Source: Isoetes taiwanensis
Lineage: Eukaryota > Streptophyta > Lycopodiopsida > Isoetales > Isoetaceae
Length of the DNA stretch: 64,000 nucleotides
Reading direction: 5' to 3'
Assembly (NCBI GenBank): GCA_021234155.1
Contig: JAJEKV010000012.1
Coordinates: 1,431,062 to 1,495,061 of the forward strand
The notes beneath the pieces were generated by a model. The model searched no databases. It was not told the origin of the DNA and saw nothing but the letters and a program-made list of their open reading frames with translations. The translations under genes and the position numbers were made by a program. Of this stretch, positions 1 through 13,535 are shown piece by piece (the first letter of the stretch is position 1; every line of letters begins with the position of its first letter).

Positions 1-159
1 GGACCATCCCATAAGCTATCAAACTTGGCAGCAACATCCTCCCTTGCTTTGTTCCACTTAAGCACCAATTCTCCAGTCTTGAGAGTTCCTTGAAGCTTGT
101 GAGTAGCCTTGAAGACTGCTATGTCTTTGGCTTTCTTGATAAGAATGGCATTTTCAAGT
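1..159 (-). mobile_element. Ty3-type integrase C-terminal fragment, cut by window edge
   Basis: The minus strand reads without a stop through residues such as IKKAKDIAVFKATHKLQ, then TGELVLKWNKARED, then KFDSLWDGP, and runs off the window. The pattern 'GELVLKW-K-RED...KFDSLW-GP' is the GPY/F module that follows the integrase core in Ty3/gypsy-type polyproteins, where it helps DNA binding. Only about 52 residues are visible, so the core catalytic part would lie upstream at 160 and beyond. I do not see a clean continuation there, which suggests the copy is decayed or has an indel. The family call rests on the motif pattern alone. A Ty1 element is less likely. Confidence 0.5.
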
Positions 160-3100
160 CCCCATCATATACTGGGGCTTCTTAAAGGCCTATATTCCCA
201 TTTTGCAAGCAGCACATTTGATATCAAAAATACCATCCTTATTTCAATACTATCTTGCATAGCTCAGTATCAAGCCATGAGTCATCATGTTGTTTTAGCT
301 TTCTCAAATATCTAATGCATCTTACTATAGCCTCCCTTCCATTGTAAGACCACATTTTAAGCTAGGAGCAGGAAATGGAGTTTTGCATTTACAACTCCTA
401 TTTCTTACCTCAGAAGTTTTGTTAGAGGATTTGCTCAATGTCCTCCCAAGACCCTTGGCTAGACCCCAGGCCCCCATACCTCCCACATCCATAGTGGCCA
501 ATTACTTGCACTAGAGCGAAAGAGCTTAATTTTTAATTCCATGACCATAAATGTATTTTTTAAGTTACAAGAGAATATAGTGCATTTTAGCCGCTTACTT
601 GTTGAGCTATGCATGCATTCATTAAAGTTCTATGATGCATATAATGGCTACATCCTATAATGCATTTACATCCTAGCCATCCAAATATAGCATATACCCA
701 GAAAGCTTTACATGCCATATCCCAAAACACAGTAGTCAACCCAAGTCAGAGATGGGGTCAAAGCCCCATTTCCGCGTCGACCTAAGGTTCATGAAGAAGT
801 ATTCAATTGAGAGTCAACTCTCATACGCTACACACAAATACACCTGAGAGTGATAACTAAACAACTCCCATACGGGAGTTAGGCGATGCTTTGCTATGAA
901 ACAATCTTGTGCACACACGGCTGTCACTTGCAAAAGAAGTACGAGAGCGACCCACCAAAATGAAGGAAGAAACTAACCACATTTCATAAAGCTGCGGAGA
1001 ACAAATTTAACGCACACTTCTGGCTGACTTCACAACGAGAGAATAAACAAAGGAATACCATAATGAAGCCGCGGGGAGTTAGACACTTGAAAGGCGGTTC
1101 ACAAAACCTCAAGATGAAAACCTTAAAGACATGACTGTGAAGCCAAATGGAAACACACTTTCATGTAGCGGTACGGAAAAAGATGGCTTAAGAAAAAAGC
1201 GACTTCGCCGAACTGGCGAGAAACCTCCACTTTGCACCTAAACCTACGCGAAAACCAAAATGAGAATGCTTACGAGAAGAAAGAATGCTTTGTGAAGAAA
1301 GAAAATGAGGGAGAAACTACGAGTGCAGCTGCTCCGGTTTTGCGCGAGGTGCTTACACTTATGTGCCACACAGGCTGCCTGCATTGCCCCTGCAGTAGGA
1401 TTTTGCGCCGGGCACGCTTTACGCCTCTGCGCCTGCATTGCGGATTAACTCGCCATTGGGTTATGGCCCAGCGACTGAGCATATTTTTTGCGGAGGAATG
1501 AGGAAGAAGAATCTGAAATAAGCTTACGGCTGCTTATGGCGGAAGGCGAAATCCCTAATTTACCCTCTTGAGACATACCACCGAGAAAAGATGCGCATAG
1601 CATAGCGTGGCACAGAATCAAGTCCCAAACACGGCTCAGTGAGCTCTTTGCCATGGCCATGTATGTCACCTCCTGCGCTTTGCTCCATCACACTCTACCT
1701 ACAAATCGGCAAAAGCATGCTCGCGGCTCACCGTCAGGCACCCTGCTCTCCCTCCCATCCCAGCCACCTTGGGGCGCAAAACATCGACACCACACCACTT
1801 CTAAAAATTAGCCGCCTGCACAAAAACCCAATACAACCCATTCGACCGTTTGTTCTGCGAGCAGGCAAATTTGTGAGTCGGCAAAATACCATTTTGAATC
1901 ACGAATACATTCCCTAAACCTTGCAAAATCTTATGTTACCACGACCCCAACAACATTTTGGGAACCCTAATTAAATCTGAGGTCCATCGCGGACTATGGT
2001 CGTTAATGCAATAATTCTTTCCCGGGTTTAAGCACAGCCAGCATTTGCCATGATTTTGTTTTCTCTTAGATCATCAAGGAACTTAGATCATCAAACACCA
2101 TTCGAGACAAAACCTTACACATTGAAGATGTAAGTTGTTGAAAGGAAGATGAACATCACCTTGTACATGCTATTATTCTATCACCATCTACTTACTTAAA
2201 AAGTTTTTGACCTTTCTCTCTCACGCCATATATCATTTTGGCATGACATGGCAGACACGTGGACAGGCTGACATGTCAACTTGTGATCAACATATACATT
2301 ACACAACGACCCGATGAATACACAAATACCTGAAACAAATACCTGTATACCGCGAGGCAAAAACCTTAGGGACTTCCAATAAATTATTGACAGATAAACA
2401 TTTTCTTACTTCCGAAGATAGTTACATTCCAGTCTCTCAATTTATTCAACCCTAAAGCATGTATGCTCTGGAGAATACAGGAAGAGTTCTGTTACACGCC
2501 AAATGAGCGTGCCCATTTCAACAATACAGTGAAGAAAATGAAGCCCCATAGGAGGAATGAGACCACTAATTAATTTAGCACACTAATAATGGCATTGTTT
2601 CAAACATTACGGCAAACGGCTTCGGGATGGTTTTCTTTTTCACGGGGAAATGCATCTTTTCATGTTTCCGCACGTACTATAAAGCCAAAAAGGGAGGACA
2701 AATTCTCATTTTGTGAGTCGTTTTATATCCCTAGATCCAAGTCCATATTCTATATAGGATTGTAACCCAAATTATAATCAACAGAGTCTAACCACAAAAT
2801 TAATTGTATATACGCTCCCAGAACACTTAACTTTGAGACTGTGAATTCAGGATCCGTATGTTGCCCCTGATGACTTGCATTCTCGTCAAAGGTTAGTCTT
2901 TTGCAGTCTGAAAAAAATCCAGCGAAATCTACTTTATAACCATGTCGTCTGTGTTCCCTTGAGTTGATTTGACATTAGGGAAAGGGCATGCTGCATTTAC
3001 GTCCTTTTGTTGTTTTACTTGGTAGAAATTTCTCAAAATAGAGGAAGCTATATATTGGAGTATGGCAAAGGATGCAACTAACTGCTGATACAAGACCATT

Positions 3101-3893
3101 CTTTACGCATGTAGGAAATATACAACATACCCAGCCGAAGGAAGCCGGGCAAGAACAGAAAAAGGATCTTCTTGGTTGGCGTTCTGTAAGATTTACTGCT
3201 GAGGGAAGTGGACGAGGGTAATCAGTTCTAAAGCGGTGTATGGTGTGATTAGAAGTGGAATTATGACGCATGATTTTTGAATTGCCAAAGTTACTAAAGA
3301 ACTTGAAGTCAAGTTTATGGCCGAAATATATACAGAATGTATATTTGCCTCAGTTCAAAAGACAAAATGGTGATCCCAGTCATTCCTACATGGCTCACAG
3401 CAGCTATTTTCTGTCCTTGTCTGCCTGGTTTGGCTAAGAGTGAAACATGCATGCCTCCCACTCTAAACTAGGAAATTTAATATGTCATAAGGAGGTGGGA
3501 TTTGCAGTCATACGTCACATGACCCAACACTTGCACACACATCTTCATGACACGCACTGATACTTGTGGGAATTGACTGAGTTTGCATCAATTAGAGGAC
3601 ATGGTGAGGGGAGTCTGCTTGGAGCCATAGATGACTATTTCAGAGAGTGAGGTCTTCAATGCATCTAAAGGTGATCGTTTTGCAATTATTTGCAGTATGG
3701 CTATCATCGCTTCCCTGGAATCATTAAAGTATAGCAGGAGCAAAACCTTTGGAGTATGCTATAAATGCTAGACAGATACGAAAATAGTAAGGGGCTACCT
3801 GCCGAGGAAAATGCCATTGTACCATATAATTCTTATTCCTTTGTCCGATATTTTGTGTGTTTTTTCATATTGTTGTGTTTCTTCCATGCCCAG
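160..3893. other. No recognisable gene; low-complexity intergenic or intronic DNA
   Basis: Only short open frames (under 100 codons) on both strands, none with a domain I recognise. Base composition is AT-rich apart from a slightly GC-richer patch near 1.3-1.8 kb. No long tandem repeats, tRNA-like arms or inverted repeats were noticed by eye. Confidence 0.5.
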
Positions 3894-4134
3894 GTTTTAG
3901 AAAAGAAGCAACCAGCCAAGGGCCTAAAAGAAGTCGCTGGTGGTATCGCAAGTAAGAAAGGAGAGTGCAGCTTGTGCCTTTTGCAAAGCGGTAAGGTTAT
4001 TTTCTATTGATGTTCACACGTTTCTTTCTTTAATGTCACATTATTGTGCGGGTGTGAATTTTGCAGTGGGAAGAAACCACTCCATCTTTAATTCATCATC
4101 TAAACAGCCAAGAAACAGTGGCCTGAGCACATGA
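3894..4134 (+). CDS. Two exon-like segments of an unknown gene, 3' end
   Basis: A pyrimidine-rich stretch ending in CAG at 3891-3893 precedes a 97-nt open segment (3894-3990) followed by a good donor, GTAAGG. Another acceptor, TTTTGCAG, ends at 4066. Joining the two segments keeps one frame (VLEKKQPAKGLKEV... then VGRNHSIFNSSSKQ...) and reaches a stop near 4134. The splice signals are good but the protein is basic, short and unlike any family I know. It lies about 420 bp upstream of the J-domain exons on the same strand, but the stop at 4134 means it is not simply in frame with them. It could be a separate gene end, an alternative terminal exon, or chance. Confidence 0.25.
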
Positions 4135-4554
4135 TGATCCAGGATTTTATGGACAGCTATCAATGGTGGTCAGATGACCACCATACTGAGGGACAACTTT
4201 AGAAGCCACGAGCCAGACCAAAAGAGAAGCTTTGTGTCCATAGGGCTGCCTTCTGATAGGCTGAAACTTTGGCCTCTCTGGTTTCTGGTCCCATTGACAA
4301 TTGATGAAGTCAAAACTGCAAGCACCATCATCTTCCTGAGTTGATAGAACACTTTTATGGTGTGTGCCTAATCTGTTGGCATGGTTGTCCTTTGCTTTGC
4401 TTAATATTCTGGTTGGATGAAAAGATGTCATTTTTAAAACAAACCATTTCGTTCTAGTGTATCTTCTGCAAAAAGTTTTGTATGTTCCATTTTACATTCT
4501 TTGTCTCTGAAGGCTGGACATTTTCGTTGAAGTTTAGTTTATCGCTCTTTGTAG

Positions 4555-4950
4555 TTTTGAAATGGCATCCAGATCGGCACCAAGGTCAATCTAAGGTAAT
4601 CCAGTTTGTCTGCGACTTTGGGAATGCAATAAGTCTTATTAAAGCAACCAAGAATGTAAGCAGTTCCTGGATGCTTGTGCTGTATTGTTGCTGATACTCG
4701 TAGGCCACCAGCAGCTTTGTATTAACTAGCTTCTAACATTCCATTGTGTGTTTCTTATTTGCATTGCCGCATGGATCCAAGAATGTCTGCACTCTCACTT
4801 TAGAGAAGTTCACAATGGTTGAATTCTTTAAGTCTCTTCGAATGACGCATTTTATTTTACAGGTGCTGGCAGAAGAAAATTTTAAGGTTTGTGGTGCTGC
4901 CTATGCAGCTTTATGTAGCATTGGGTCCATAGAGATGCACTGCCAACTAG
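4555..4950 (+). CDS. J-domain (DnaJ/HSP40) exon pair, partial gene
   Basis: Exon one (4555-4595) follows a TTTGTAG acceptor and ends before GTAATC. It encodes LKWHPDRHQGQSK, which contains the HPD tripeptide that J-domains use to stimulate Hsp70 ATPase. Exon two starts at 4863 after TTTACAG and reads VLAEENFKVCGAAYAALCSI, matching helix III of a J-domain (the usual pattern is AEEKFK-...-AY--L). The frames join in phase 0, and a plausible donor (AG|GTAAAT) lies at 4950/4951. The helix I-II exon should lie upstream, but I did not find it within this window. The split just after the QGQSK loop and the CGAAYAALCS ending resemble plant TPR-DnaJ co-chaperones; that subgroup is inference. It may be part of a gene with large introns or a relic. 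Confidence 0.55.
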
Positions 4951-7900
4951 GTAAATATGGTTCAAGCAAAGATGTACATTTGACAACTTATCTGATGGCC
5001 CAAAACCAAGAAAGTGGATGTTCAAAACGTATTTCGTACCAGCGGTGGAAATATTTTCTAAAATTGGTACAACATTTTAATCGTGTCAACTTCAAAAAAG
5101 CACTCTAGCATGTTTATTTGACCAATACTGCAACAAATTAAATTTATTCTTAAACATTTTTAATTAGAGCATGTCCAAACTTTATCGATTCGATTTCAGA
5201 AATAAAGGTTGAGCATTTAAAAGTCTCTGTCCACAGTGCGATCGTTAAAATCTTGTATTTGACTTATAAAATATGATTTTGAAATAAGGCAATTTATAAA
5301 AATAATTTCATATTTATGCAAAATCGCGGGAGCGCCTTTGTTTTAGGATATTTTTATGGAAATAATGTAATTTTATAATGATCCAAAGGAAATGTATCAT
5401 TCAGAAAATATCGATGGAATGATATCTTTTATCAAAGCTAACTTTGAATCAAGTCCCAAATCACAAATTATGTTACTTTTATGCTAAATTTAGAAAGACC
5501 TAACTTAAAGATTCCGTGTATTAATCGATTCAGTGATAATGTTTGCACTAATCAAAAAAGCCGTATGTTTTATAAAACCTATGATTGTTAAATATTTTAT
5601 GGTGTATTCGTGATAAGAATATCGATTGTCGTGACGCCGGGTACCGGTTTTCGAAGAAATCGTATTTTTGAGTTCGCTAAGGCTTCCATCAAGGATAGAT
5701 CTCCGCTGCGTACCCTTCGCATTACGCCGAAAGTGTTCAAGGGCTTTCCATTCTCGCCTCAAAGTGGCCGCAGGTGGCCTTTTCAAATTCACCGGTGATT
5801 ACGCTCTCGGAGTACGTGACATCGACTGCTTTTGCAAATCCATGCCTTCCTCAGACACTGTGAATCCGCTTGTTGACCGCCATTTTGTTCCTCCGGCTTA
5901 TCCGGTTTTGCGATTCAAAACAAGAACATAGGTTACTTTGGATGATTTTGTTTCGGCGAAACCCAGGTTTCTAAAATGCTGATTACCGCTTTATCACCCT
6001 CTTCATTTTTCCATATTAGTTTTCAGATTTTTTCCATGCTCGTAGGCACCGTGGTGCCTATGGCGCCCGCTTCTTCTTTCTTTCCGTGAGGAATACTATG
6101 GATGGCTTTGGGTTTTTTTTCAAGGTTTTGTTTGTTAGTCCGTTTTTGATAGCGCCATGGGTTGTTGGGACGCAGCGACTCTGATAACGGCCTCATACAA
6201 ATGAAAAGGAAGCTCCTCGGTGAAACACGAGGTTCAATTCCTCCGGCTTAAGGAAAGAAAGGTCCAATGCACCTAGAAGTTGAAAACGTGGGTCGCGGGC
6301 TATGGATTGTTGGGCATAAACGCCGGTTGATCGCATGATCACTAAGAGCGTAAGACTACCGTTGGTATTTGATCTTCCTTCCTTTTATTTTATTCTCACC
6401 AGAAAGGACTTGATAACTACCTTCCATACAAAATGGAAAACAAGTTTCCGTGAGACATTACTGCAGGTTCAATTCTCCTGGCTTGGATTTGTAGGTTCAA
6501 TTCCTCTATTTGGTTTGTTCAAAAGCAAGAAATTTGATGTCGCTGAAATTGTGGTAGTCCCATTGTGAACATGGATACCGTGATTCTTGTGTTTATGTGA
6601 ATGCCATGGGCACACTCAATACGCATTTCAGTAAAGCATCAGATTGTGATGGGATGCGCTTTGGCGAGTTCACCGCTTTAAGCCATGGTGTTGGGTCGTA
6701 CTTTAAAAGCTGGGTCAATTTGGACTTCATGAAGACCTTCAATGTGTGCGTGGATGTGCATAGAGGAATATTCTACGCATCGCGTTGTGATCTAAAAGGC
6801 CCAAAAGCCATATCACACGCTTTTAGCAATAATACAAGTGATTCGTGATTTTAGCTTCTACAGAAGATATCATCCCTGGCGCATAATTCAATTAAAGGAC
6901 ATACCGCTATCCGATCATCACAAAAAGTTACGTCATTTCATCGTAAACCACCGCTTTGCGGAAATTCTCGAATATTCGCTATTATTTATTTTAGGGAACC
7001 AAGGGTTTAACCGCATAAAAGCGGGCGCCGCTGAACAATCGCCGCACTCCATTCTCGTTCCATCTATGCCGCTCGCCATGGTCAATTTTATGTTCGGGCC
7101 ATAGCCATCGATAATGGAGTTCTCGGAAAGATAATGGAGTTCTTGGAGCCATGCGCCGCCACGGAGCAATGGAGTTCTCGAGTGGTTCGGCTTCCTTAAA
7201 AGCTCGGGTCATTGAATGATTTTATATAATCCCTGCTTTCTTCCGACGATTTCATAAGGGACCGAGGGAGCAAAACATGCAAAACAGGCCCGCCGGCGAA
7301 ATCTTGTATCCAAGATCTTCTAGTTCTGCTCGTGAAAGCGCAACCGATGCACTTTAGGTATTGTTCTCCATGAACTGCTGTTTCTTCACATAACGTAGCT
7401 CGGCTCTCTACAGCTCTTTTGGCTTCCTCTTCTTCGCCTTTGTGGCCTCGCTGGTGCGATAAATGGCTGGATATCCAAGCTTGAGAGCGCTCTGAACCGC
7501 GATGACTCCCTTTGGGATCGACCGGGCCATGCTCCAAGTCCCGAGCTTAGGGATTTGAATGTCCACACCGCCTTCCACGCTTAGCAAGCTCCAAGGAGTA
7601 TCCGTGACTCCAAAGCGCTATTTATTTCGCTTTTTAAGGGATCTATGGTTAGGTCCGGAGGCAATTTTCCATTTCTGATCTCCTCGCTATGATATTTTAA
7701 GGAGTATTTCAAGATATTTTATATATTTCAAGACATTGCGCATCTGCACCGGATAGCTTTCTCAGTTTTTCCTTTTAACTTCAATTCTTAACGAACTCCT
7801 CGGTGACTGGCATGAACTCTAGTTTTCTTCCTTCCTCGCTCATGCTATGTGAAGAAACTTCGTGACAGTTTTGGGCGTATTTTGCTTTCCCGTCCTTCAA

Positions 7901-10900
7901 GTTTTAACATATCATCATCCTGAATTCGAAAAGCTATCGTAATATACAAGATTCAGATCAAAGAGCCTTGCAATCAGAATACCGATAAAGAAAAGAAAGA
8001 TCCCGTCAAGATATTTCAAGACATTGCAGTATATTTCAAGATCTCTTCTTTATCCTCAATAATTTCTTATCTTTCCTCAATTTCTATCTAAATTTAAAGA
8101 TCGCCACGTAAATCCCCTCGTAAACACACACACAAATCAGCTCTTTGATTCAAGCACTAATTTCACTAAACCTACGGGTTACCGGCGGCACAATGCCTTC
8201 AAAGCCATCACGGAACCCTCAAACCTCGGCGGCTACCTAGCCCTAAAACAGTGGACAATTTTATAATTTTGCATAAATATAAGCTGCGATTTTTTATAAA
8301 TTTTCCTTCAAACAAAGTCTATGCATTACTCGTGGCTTGCGAGAAGCAATTTCTTTGCATATTCTCGCTCATGAGAAGTAATTTCGCTATGCCAAGTTAA
8401 TGATAAGTTAAGTGGTGAACAGAAATTATGTAGAGCATTACTTGTTTGAGATATGAACTCTAGCATCTGCTCCAGTAATGCCTCTAGTAAATGTTAGAAA
8501 GGAAAAAATAATAAAATGGTTAATGATCTAAGATTAAAAGCTCAAGTAAAGATAATGCTGTAGGTACTTATGTTGGCAAGCAGTTTTGTAGCCCATGCAT
8601 CCGAGATTAATTTACAGAAATAATGCTTCATATGCCGATTCTACTTTGCCGTTATGACCATCGCGTAATAAATGCGTATTTCCGGATGGTCAATATAATG
8701 TTTACCTCTAACGCTGACTCGATGGTAGCCATTTGATCTGACCCTCTGATGGATTTAATTCTAAATAAACTCTCAAGCTTCCTCAAGATCTCGAGAAGGG
8801 ATATCTATCTATTGTCATATTCGGACAATTCCACTAGTTCATATCTATGGAAAACCAATTGTCCAACTTGTAGAAGCCGATTATGGTTTATCTTCAAGTA
8901 AAATTCCCATAATAGAGGCTGTGAAACTTAATAATGATGATTTCTAAGGTTGAGTTCCTATTGAAAATTATATTTTGAATGATATGGTAGCTATGAAGTT
9001 TAAATCGCTTAATTAGATATATTGAGGCTGATATTATAAGCAAGTACATATCTATTAGGTTTCTTTATAGTTGTAATCGGGTCTTTTCTCTATTTGTTGT
9101 GAACATCAATTACTTAGTTGCCACCAATAGTTAGTTTTTTGGCAAAATCCAACACTGGAGCATCGCGGCTATTGCAAAGTACTATAGTGATGGTAATCAT
9201 GCTGGAATGCATTGCCAGTTCAACATGATGAAATGAAGAATTACGTCAAATCCTATTGTTCGTGTTATGATCATCATAGAGTGGTTTACCACGAATTTTA
9301 TCGTTGTCTTAGTATGTAAATGCTTCGATTAATCCTAGCAATGTGGAGCATTGTACATTAACAAGCTCAATATCGCTCTCGTTTCAAAGTGGTAAGAGAT
9401 GGTTTCAAATATGCTCATCTTTGTATTTAGTTATCTTATGACCTTTAACTTTTTCGATTCGGGGATATTAAAACATTGTATGGGTCTGCTTATATCAAAG
9501 GGTTTATAATCTGATCTTGTTCTGCCTCAAAGAGCAGCGAAACTCTTTTTGAAAGTTAAAGCATATCCTAAGGGAATGTCTTCTATTTATCAAAGCTCTA
9601 TTATAATGTTCGTGGATTAATTTATTCTGTGTGTCGGCTGTACCACTTAGTCTCCTTCATAGATTGGAGATGGAAAAATCGCATGATTTCAAGTACGTAA
9701 CATTCAATTTGTTGTGATTAATCAAAGATGAGAAAGTGGAAAGAAATTTAGCCGTGAAGTTTACTGCATATGTCGCCTATCCTTTATTTATTTACTACAC
9801 GCGATTTTTTTTTTGGATGACCGTGGAACTTTATTACCCAAAAGAATGAAAATAGTGCATGTGAACTAAAACTCGCTGGTTGGTTGTCAACATATTAACT
9901 ATAATTGGCCATGTTAGTTTGTGTTTTATGTATTGTTTGTGTTTTTGTTGAATACTTTAATATAAATGCTTTATATATAATGCACCATAAATTTGTAAGT
10001 CATTGGAGGTATGCATTCCAGTTTTTTCTTAAAAGTCTTTGTATACATCATAGATGCTCTTGTTCACGTATATAGTATTACAGCCACATAAGAACCTTCA
10101 AAGGAAGTTCGCTATGGCATGCAAATTTTGCATTTGGATACTGACCATTTTATACTTAGGATACAATATTGTCAAGTTTCTAAATTTGAGGTGCTTCCAA
10201 AGAGTCGAACAACACAAAAGCATGGTATATTTCCATCATTATTCTATCTATATTTTTATACTTGTGCAAAAGGCCTAGCAAAGATGTGTTCCGCATTCTT
10301 TCTTTCATTCAATTTGTCTCTACTAGTCCTCTATTTGCAAGTTCAAAATGGTTCCCTCCGTCAATTAATAATAAAGCTTGGCCCAACTCGCTGGTACAAC
10401 ATTGCCTCTAAGAGTATAAAGCTCCTGTTCAAAGAACTAGCCATCTTCTAGTAATGGCAATTGGTGTAACTCTAGAATTTGCTCTAATTTCTACTACCAC
10501 ATACAGAGTGCAGGGAGTTCTTGACAGAGAAAGTTCTAGATATATCAGAGGTTCGAGGGTTTTATCATCGTGAGCTATGATGGAACCGAATGATGGAGAG
10601 TAGGTCAGATTTTGGGTATAATCTCGTGAAATTGGCTATATATCACACTCTTTTAATCAGAGTCTCATAGGATCGCCAAGGCACATTTACAACTTCTTGT
10701 GCATTGCTCGATTTTTCCCAGTGCGAAGGATGAAACGACGTTATTTCCCGTTGCATGGCGTAGTTTGATGTGATCACTTCATCCTTAAGTCAAGCTTTCT
10801 CATCCCAATGGCCTATAATCCCAGAGCCATATGTTCGACACAGTGTGCCCGCCACCGCTTCATCAGCTATTACACAAGGCTATCATTTCATAGGGTCATA

Positions 10901-10990
10901 CCTCCGTGAGGTTATGATGCATCTGGACTACTTTGCGGTCCTTAATGGATCGTGGATCAATCGTCCTATACAATTGTATAAAATATGGCC
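4951..10990. other. No recognisable gene; AT-rich region
   Basis: Short open frames only. Around 7720-8050 the phrase ATATTTCAAGACATTGC recurs three times in slightly different forms, a small local duplication. Stretches near 5.3 kb and 8.25 kb share a loosely similar inverted phrase around TTTTGCATAAATAT, too weak to call an element. GGTTCAATTCC-like phrases at about 6229, 6466 and 6492 resemble a tRNA T-arm but lack a matching A box. I see no coding domain. Confidence 0.45.
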
Positions 10991-11029
10991 AAAGATAATA
11001 CTTATTAATCGCTAAGGTTTTTCCCAAAA

Positions 11030-11176
11030 CTTCTCTGGGCTGGGTTTTAATCCCGCTGCAGACATGCTCGGTCGCTTCTTTTGTTTAGTCCCAGGAGAAA
11101 ATAACTATTCCTGCGGGATCTGTAAAATTCAATTCAATTCTATTCTATTCTATTCTATTCTATTCTATTCTATTCT
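11030..11176 (+). mobile_element. Retroposon 3' end with (TTCTA)n tail
   Basis: A GC-richer segment (TTTTAATCCCGCTGCAGAC..., then TAGTCCCAGGAG...) is followed by a simple (TTCTA)n run at about 11,132-11,176. A unique 3' body ending in a short tandem tail is typical of LINE or SINE 3' ends made by target-primed reverse transcription. The body differs from the oppositely oriented (GAATA)n elements at 11.9 and 18.2 kb although the pentamer is the same. That suggests related tail recognition; this is inference. Confidence 0.4.
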
Positions 11177-11639
11177 ACTATTAAAACCTTAGGAGATATT
11201 GAAAACTTTCTTGTGGTTCTGATAGTAACCTTGGAATGTGAAGTTCTATTAGTATTAGTCAAAATGCATACTTTGTGGTGTAATATTATTGCTATTACAT
11301 GCGAAGCTAAAATTCTAGTTTAATGCATTTTTAGCCTTTAGCATTTAGGAACACAAGACTATGATCCACTCATTGCAACGTATCATATCATGTTCATGGG
11401 TTATAATTGGATAAGAAGGACTTGGTAAATAAGTTTTAAGAGAATTTGTTCCTATATGTTTGAGATAAGTTTTATTTACCTAGGTGAATGTTGGGTATTA
11501 TTGGCACCTTTAGTTATTGCTCATTTCATTTTTAACGACATCCAATGTAGATGAGCATCTATACTCTAAAAGTTTGTTAGGCATATTATAACAATAAAGA
11601 ACAAATATTTCTTTAATTTGAAACAGGAGAACTAGAAAA

Positions 11640-12090
11640 TGATTATTAAAGACTATCTTGGCCATTCAGAGGTGCCCTAGAGGTTCCCTAGCTGAAGACC
11701 CAAAAGGTTGTGAACTAAGAAATGATTACTCAACACTACCTTGGCCATTCAAAGGTGCCTTGGCCCATTCTATTTTTCTCCAATGTATGCAAATGTATGG
11801 AACATCAAATCCAAAGTTTTCTCACATTCTATTTGTATATAAAGCTTTCTTCTATGTCTTTGAAATAAATACTTTTGCCTTTAGATGAAGTAAAGAATAG
11901 AATAGAATAGATTTTTTAACGTCCACGGAGACCAATAGGTCATGGGACCCATACAATGGGCTAGTACAATCATTACTACTAGGATTAAAAAACCCCTGCC
12001 TCGAAAGGTGTTCTCGTCAAAGGCCAAAAGGAAACTCTCCAAAGCACCTCTATTTTCTCCAATCTATGCAAATGTATGAAACATAACAAT
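11640..12090 (+). repeat. Local direct duplications around a retroposon insertion
   Basis: The phrase CTTGGCCATTCA(A/G)AGGTGCC occurs near 11,658 and 11,740, each preceded by AAATGATTA. The phrase TCTCCAATNTATGCAAATGTATG occurs near 11,777 and 12,056. The second pair flanks the (GAATA)n-headed element at 11,893. This is old local duplication; no gene is implied. Confidence 0.45.
11893..11983 (-). mobile_element. Short retroposon end, (GAATA)n family, copy 1
   Basis: The plus strand starts with an AGAATAGAATAGAATAG run, then TTTTTTAACG, a GC-rich CCACGG, TAGGTCATGGGACCCAT, an AATGGGCTAGTA and finally ATTACTACTAGG. Nearly the same series is at 18,186-18,290. Read on the minus strand, the pentamer run would be the 3' tail of a SINE or a 5'-truncated LINE. 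The LINE 3' ends at 58.1 and 61.3 kb also carry a GG(T/C)CATG-(A/G) motif just before their tails, so this may be a non-autonomous relative. That link is inference. Confidence 0.5.
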
Positions 12091-12415
12091 ATCTCATGTT
12101 TCTAAATCCCTTACTTTGGGCCCATCTAATCTGAATCTCCTACTTTGGGATAAATTTTCCTTTCTCCTTGCTTTACATTTTTGGAATAGAAATATAAATT
12201 GTTTCTTTTGGACAGTGATATTTGAGGAGCCCTACAAATTCTTATTCAATGCATTGTGTAATTGCAACTTAGGATGTGCAATTTACGGGAGAGCCAGTCT
12301 CAATAACTACATTATTGTTGGCTATACTCCTCATAATATGCCTCAAAAATTGGCTTCCTTCGCATGTAATAGAGAATTGAAGGTCTGAATCATACTATCA
12401 TGTGAGACAGATTCA

Positions 12416-12417
<2 letters not shown>

Positions 12418-12457
<40 letters not shown>
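12418..12457. repeat. (TC)n microsatellite
   Basis: Uninterrupted TC dinucleotide run of about 20 units. Confidence 0.95.
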
Positions 12458-12461
<4 letters not shown>

Positions 12462-13535
12462 CTTTTCCTTTTTGCTGAGAACAATTTTATATTATATGAA
12501 ATGTTAGTACAACATTTTAGAAACTATATGAGTAATATCAATATTTTCATCCTCTATGTGCTCCAAACTTATTCTGCTCTCAATAAGCACATAAAATCTT
12601 CACATATATGGTAAGCAGAATACGCCAAGATGATGCTAAGAAAGAAAGCTCCCAAAAAAATATTTCAATTTTGGAAAGATCATAGCAAGAAATCCAAAAG
12701 AATGATGGAGGAAGTTACATGGTCCCCGCTTTAATCGATGTACAATCAAGATCGGGACATAGTATTAAATCTAAACAACTCAACATAGCAAGATCGAAAG
12801 TGATTCTATTCCAAGCATATCACATTTTAGAAAGGAAATATGTAGTTTGGCTTTATCGCTATCAAAATCTACACTCAAGCCTTCAAGATTGAGCAAATTA
12901 TTCAAGCATGAAATACATGATAAAGATCGATTCTTGAAATTTAAATCAAGATTCACCTTCAACAAGCTATTCCGCCATATTAATCGTTATAACCATCGCC
13001 AATCTCCATACATCTATAAATCTCACAACAAACCCTCCCCGACTTTGAAAAGAAAAATTCCGATCAAACTTATGATCCGTGACCTTTGCTAGTAAGAAAG
13101 AATGGGAGAAAGAAAATGACAAAAAATAGACAATGATTTTCCGTGCTGGCGGCGCAATCAAGGAATGCTAACTCAATAAGGCTAAACCTCTCAATTTCAA
13201 GAACTCTACCCATTCCACCTATAAGCATCTCACAAGCAATTTCCGTAATCTTTGAAGAAAGATTATAATGCCAAGAGCATTAGAATGAAATACCACATTA
13301 GTGGTTTACTTGAGATCAAGAACCCATCTTGAAGGTGCTTCCAAGACCTCAAATTTTCAGCCTATGATGAAGGCTAAGACCTCGGCAAAACTTTTGACGA
13401 CCGCTAGTCGGTTTGCTCCTGGAAAACTAAACCTGTTGCGTTGGTAATATCAAAGGCAAGAAAAGAGGGCGGCCATCGCCACGAATCGCAGCGAAAAACA
13501 TCTTTGACCGGATTCAATTTCATACACCGGATATC
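12458..13535. other. No recognisable gene
   Basis: Short open frames on both strands overlap near 12.8-13.1 kb without codon conservation that can be judged from one sequence. Nothing resembles a known domain. The stretch ends where similarity to the right arm of the large inverted repeat begins. Confidence 0.4.

Noticed and set aside
6225-6510. tRNA-like GGTTCAATTCC phrases
   Set aside because: T-arm-like words occur but no A box, anticodon stem or acceptor stem could be matched at the right distances.
5280-8310. Second inverted repeat pairing ~5.3 kb with ~8.25 kb
   Set aside because: Only a short AT-rich phrase around TTTTGCATAAATAT pairs, and I could not extend it convincingly on either side.
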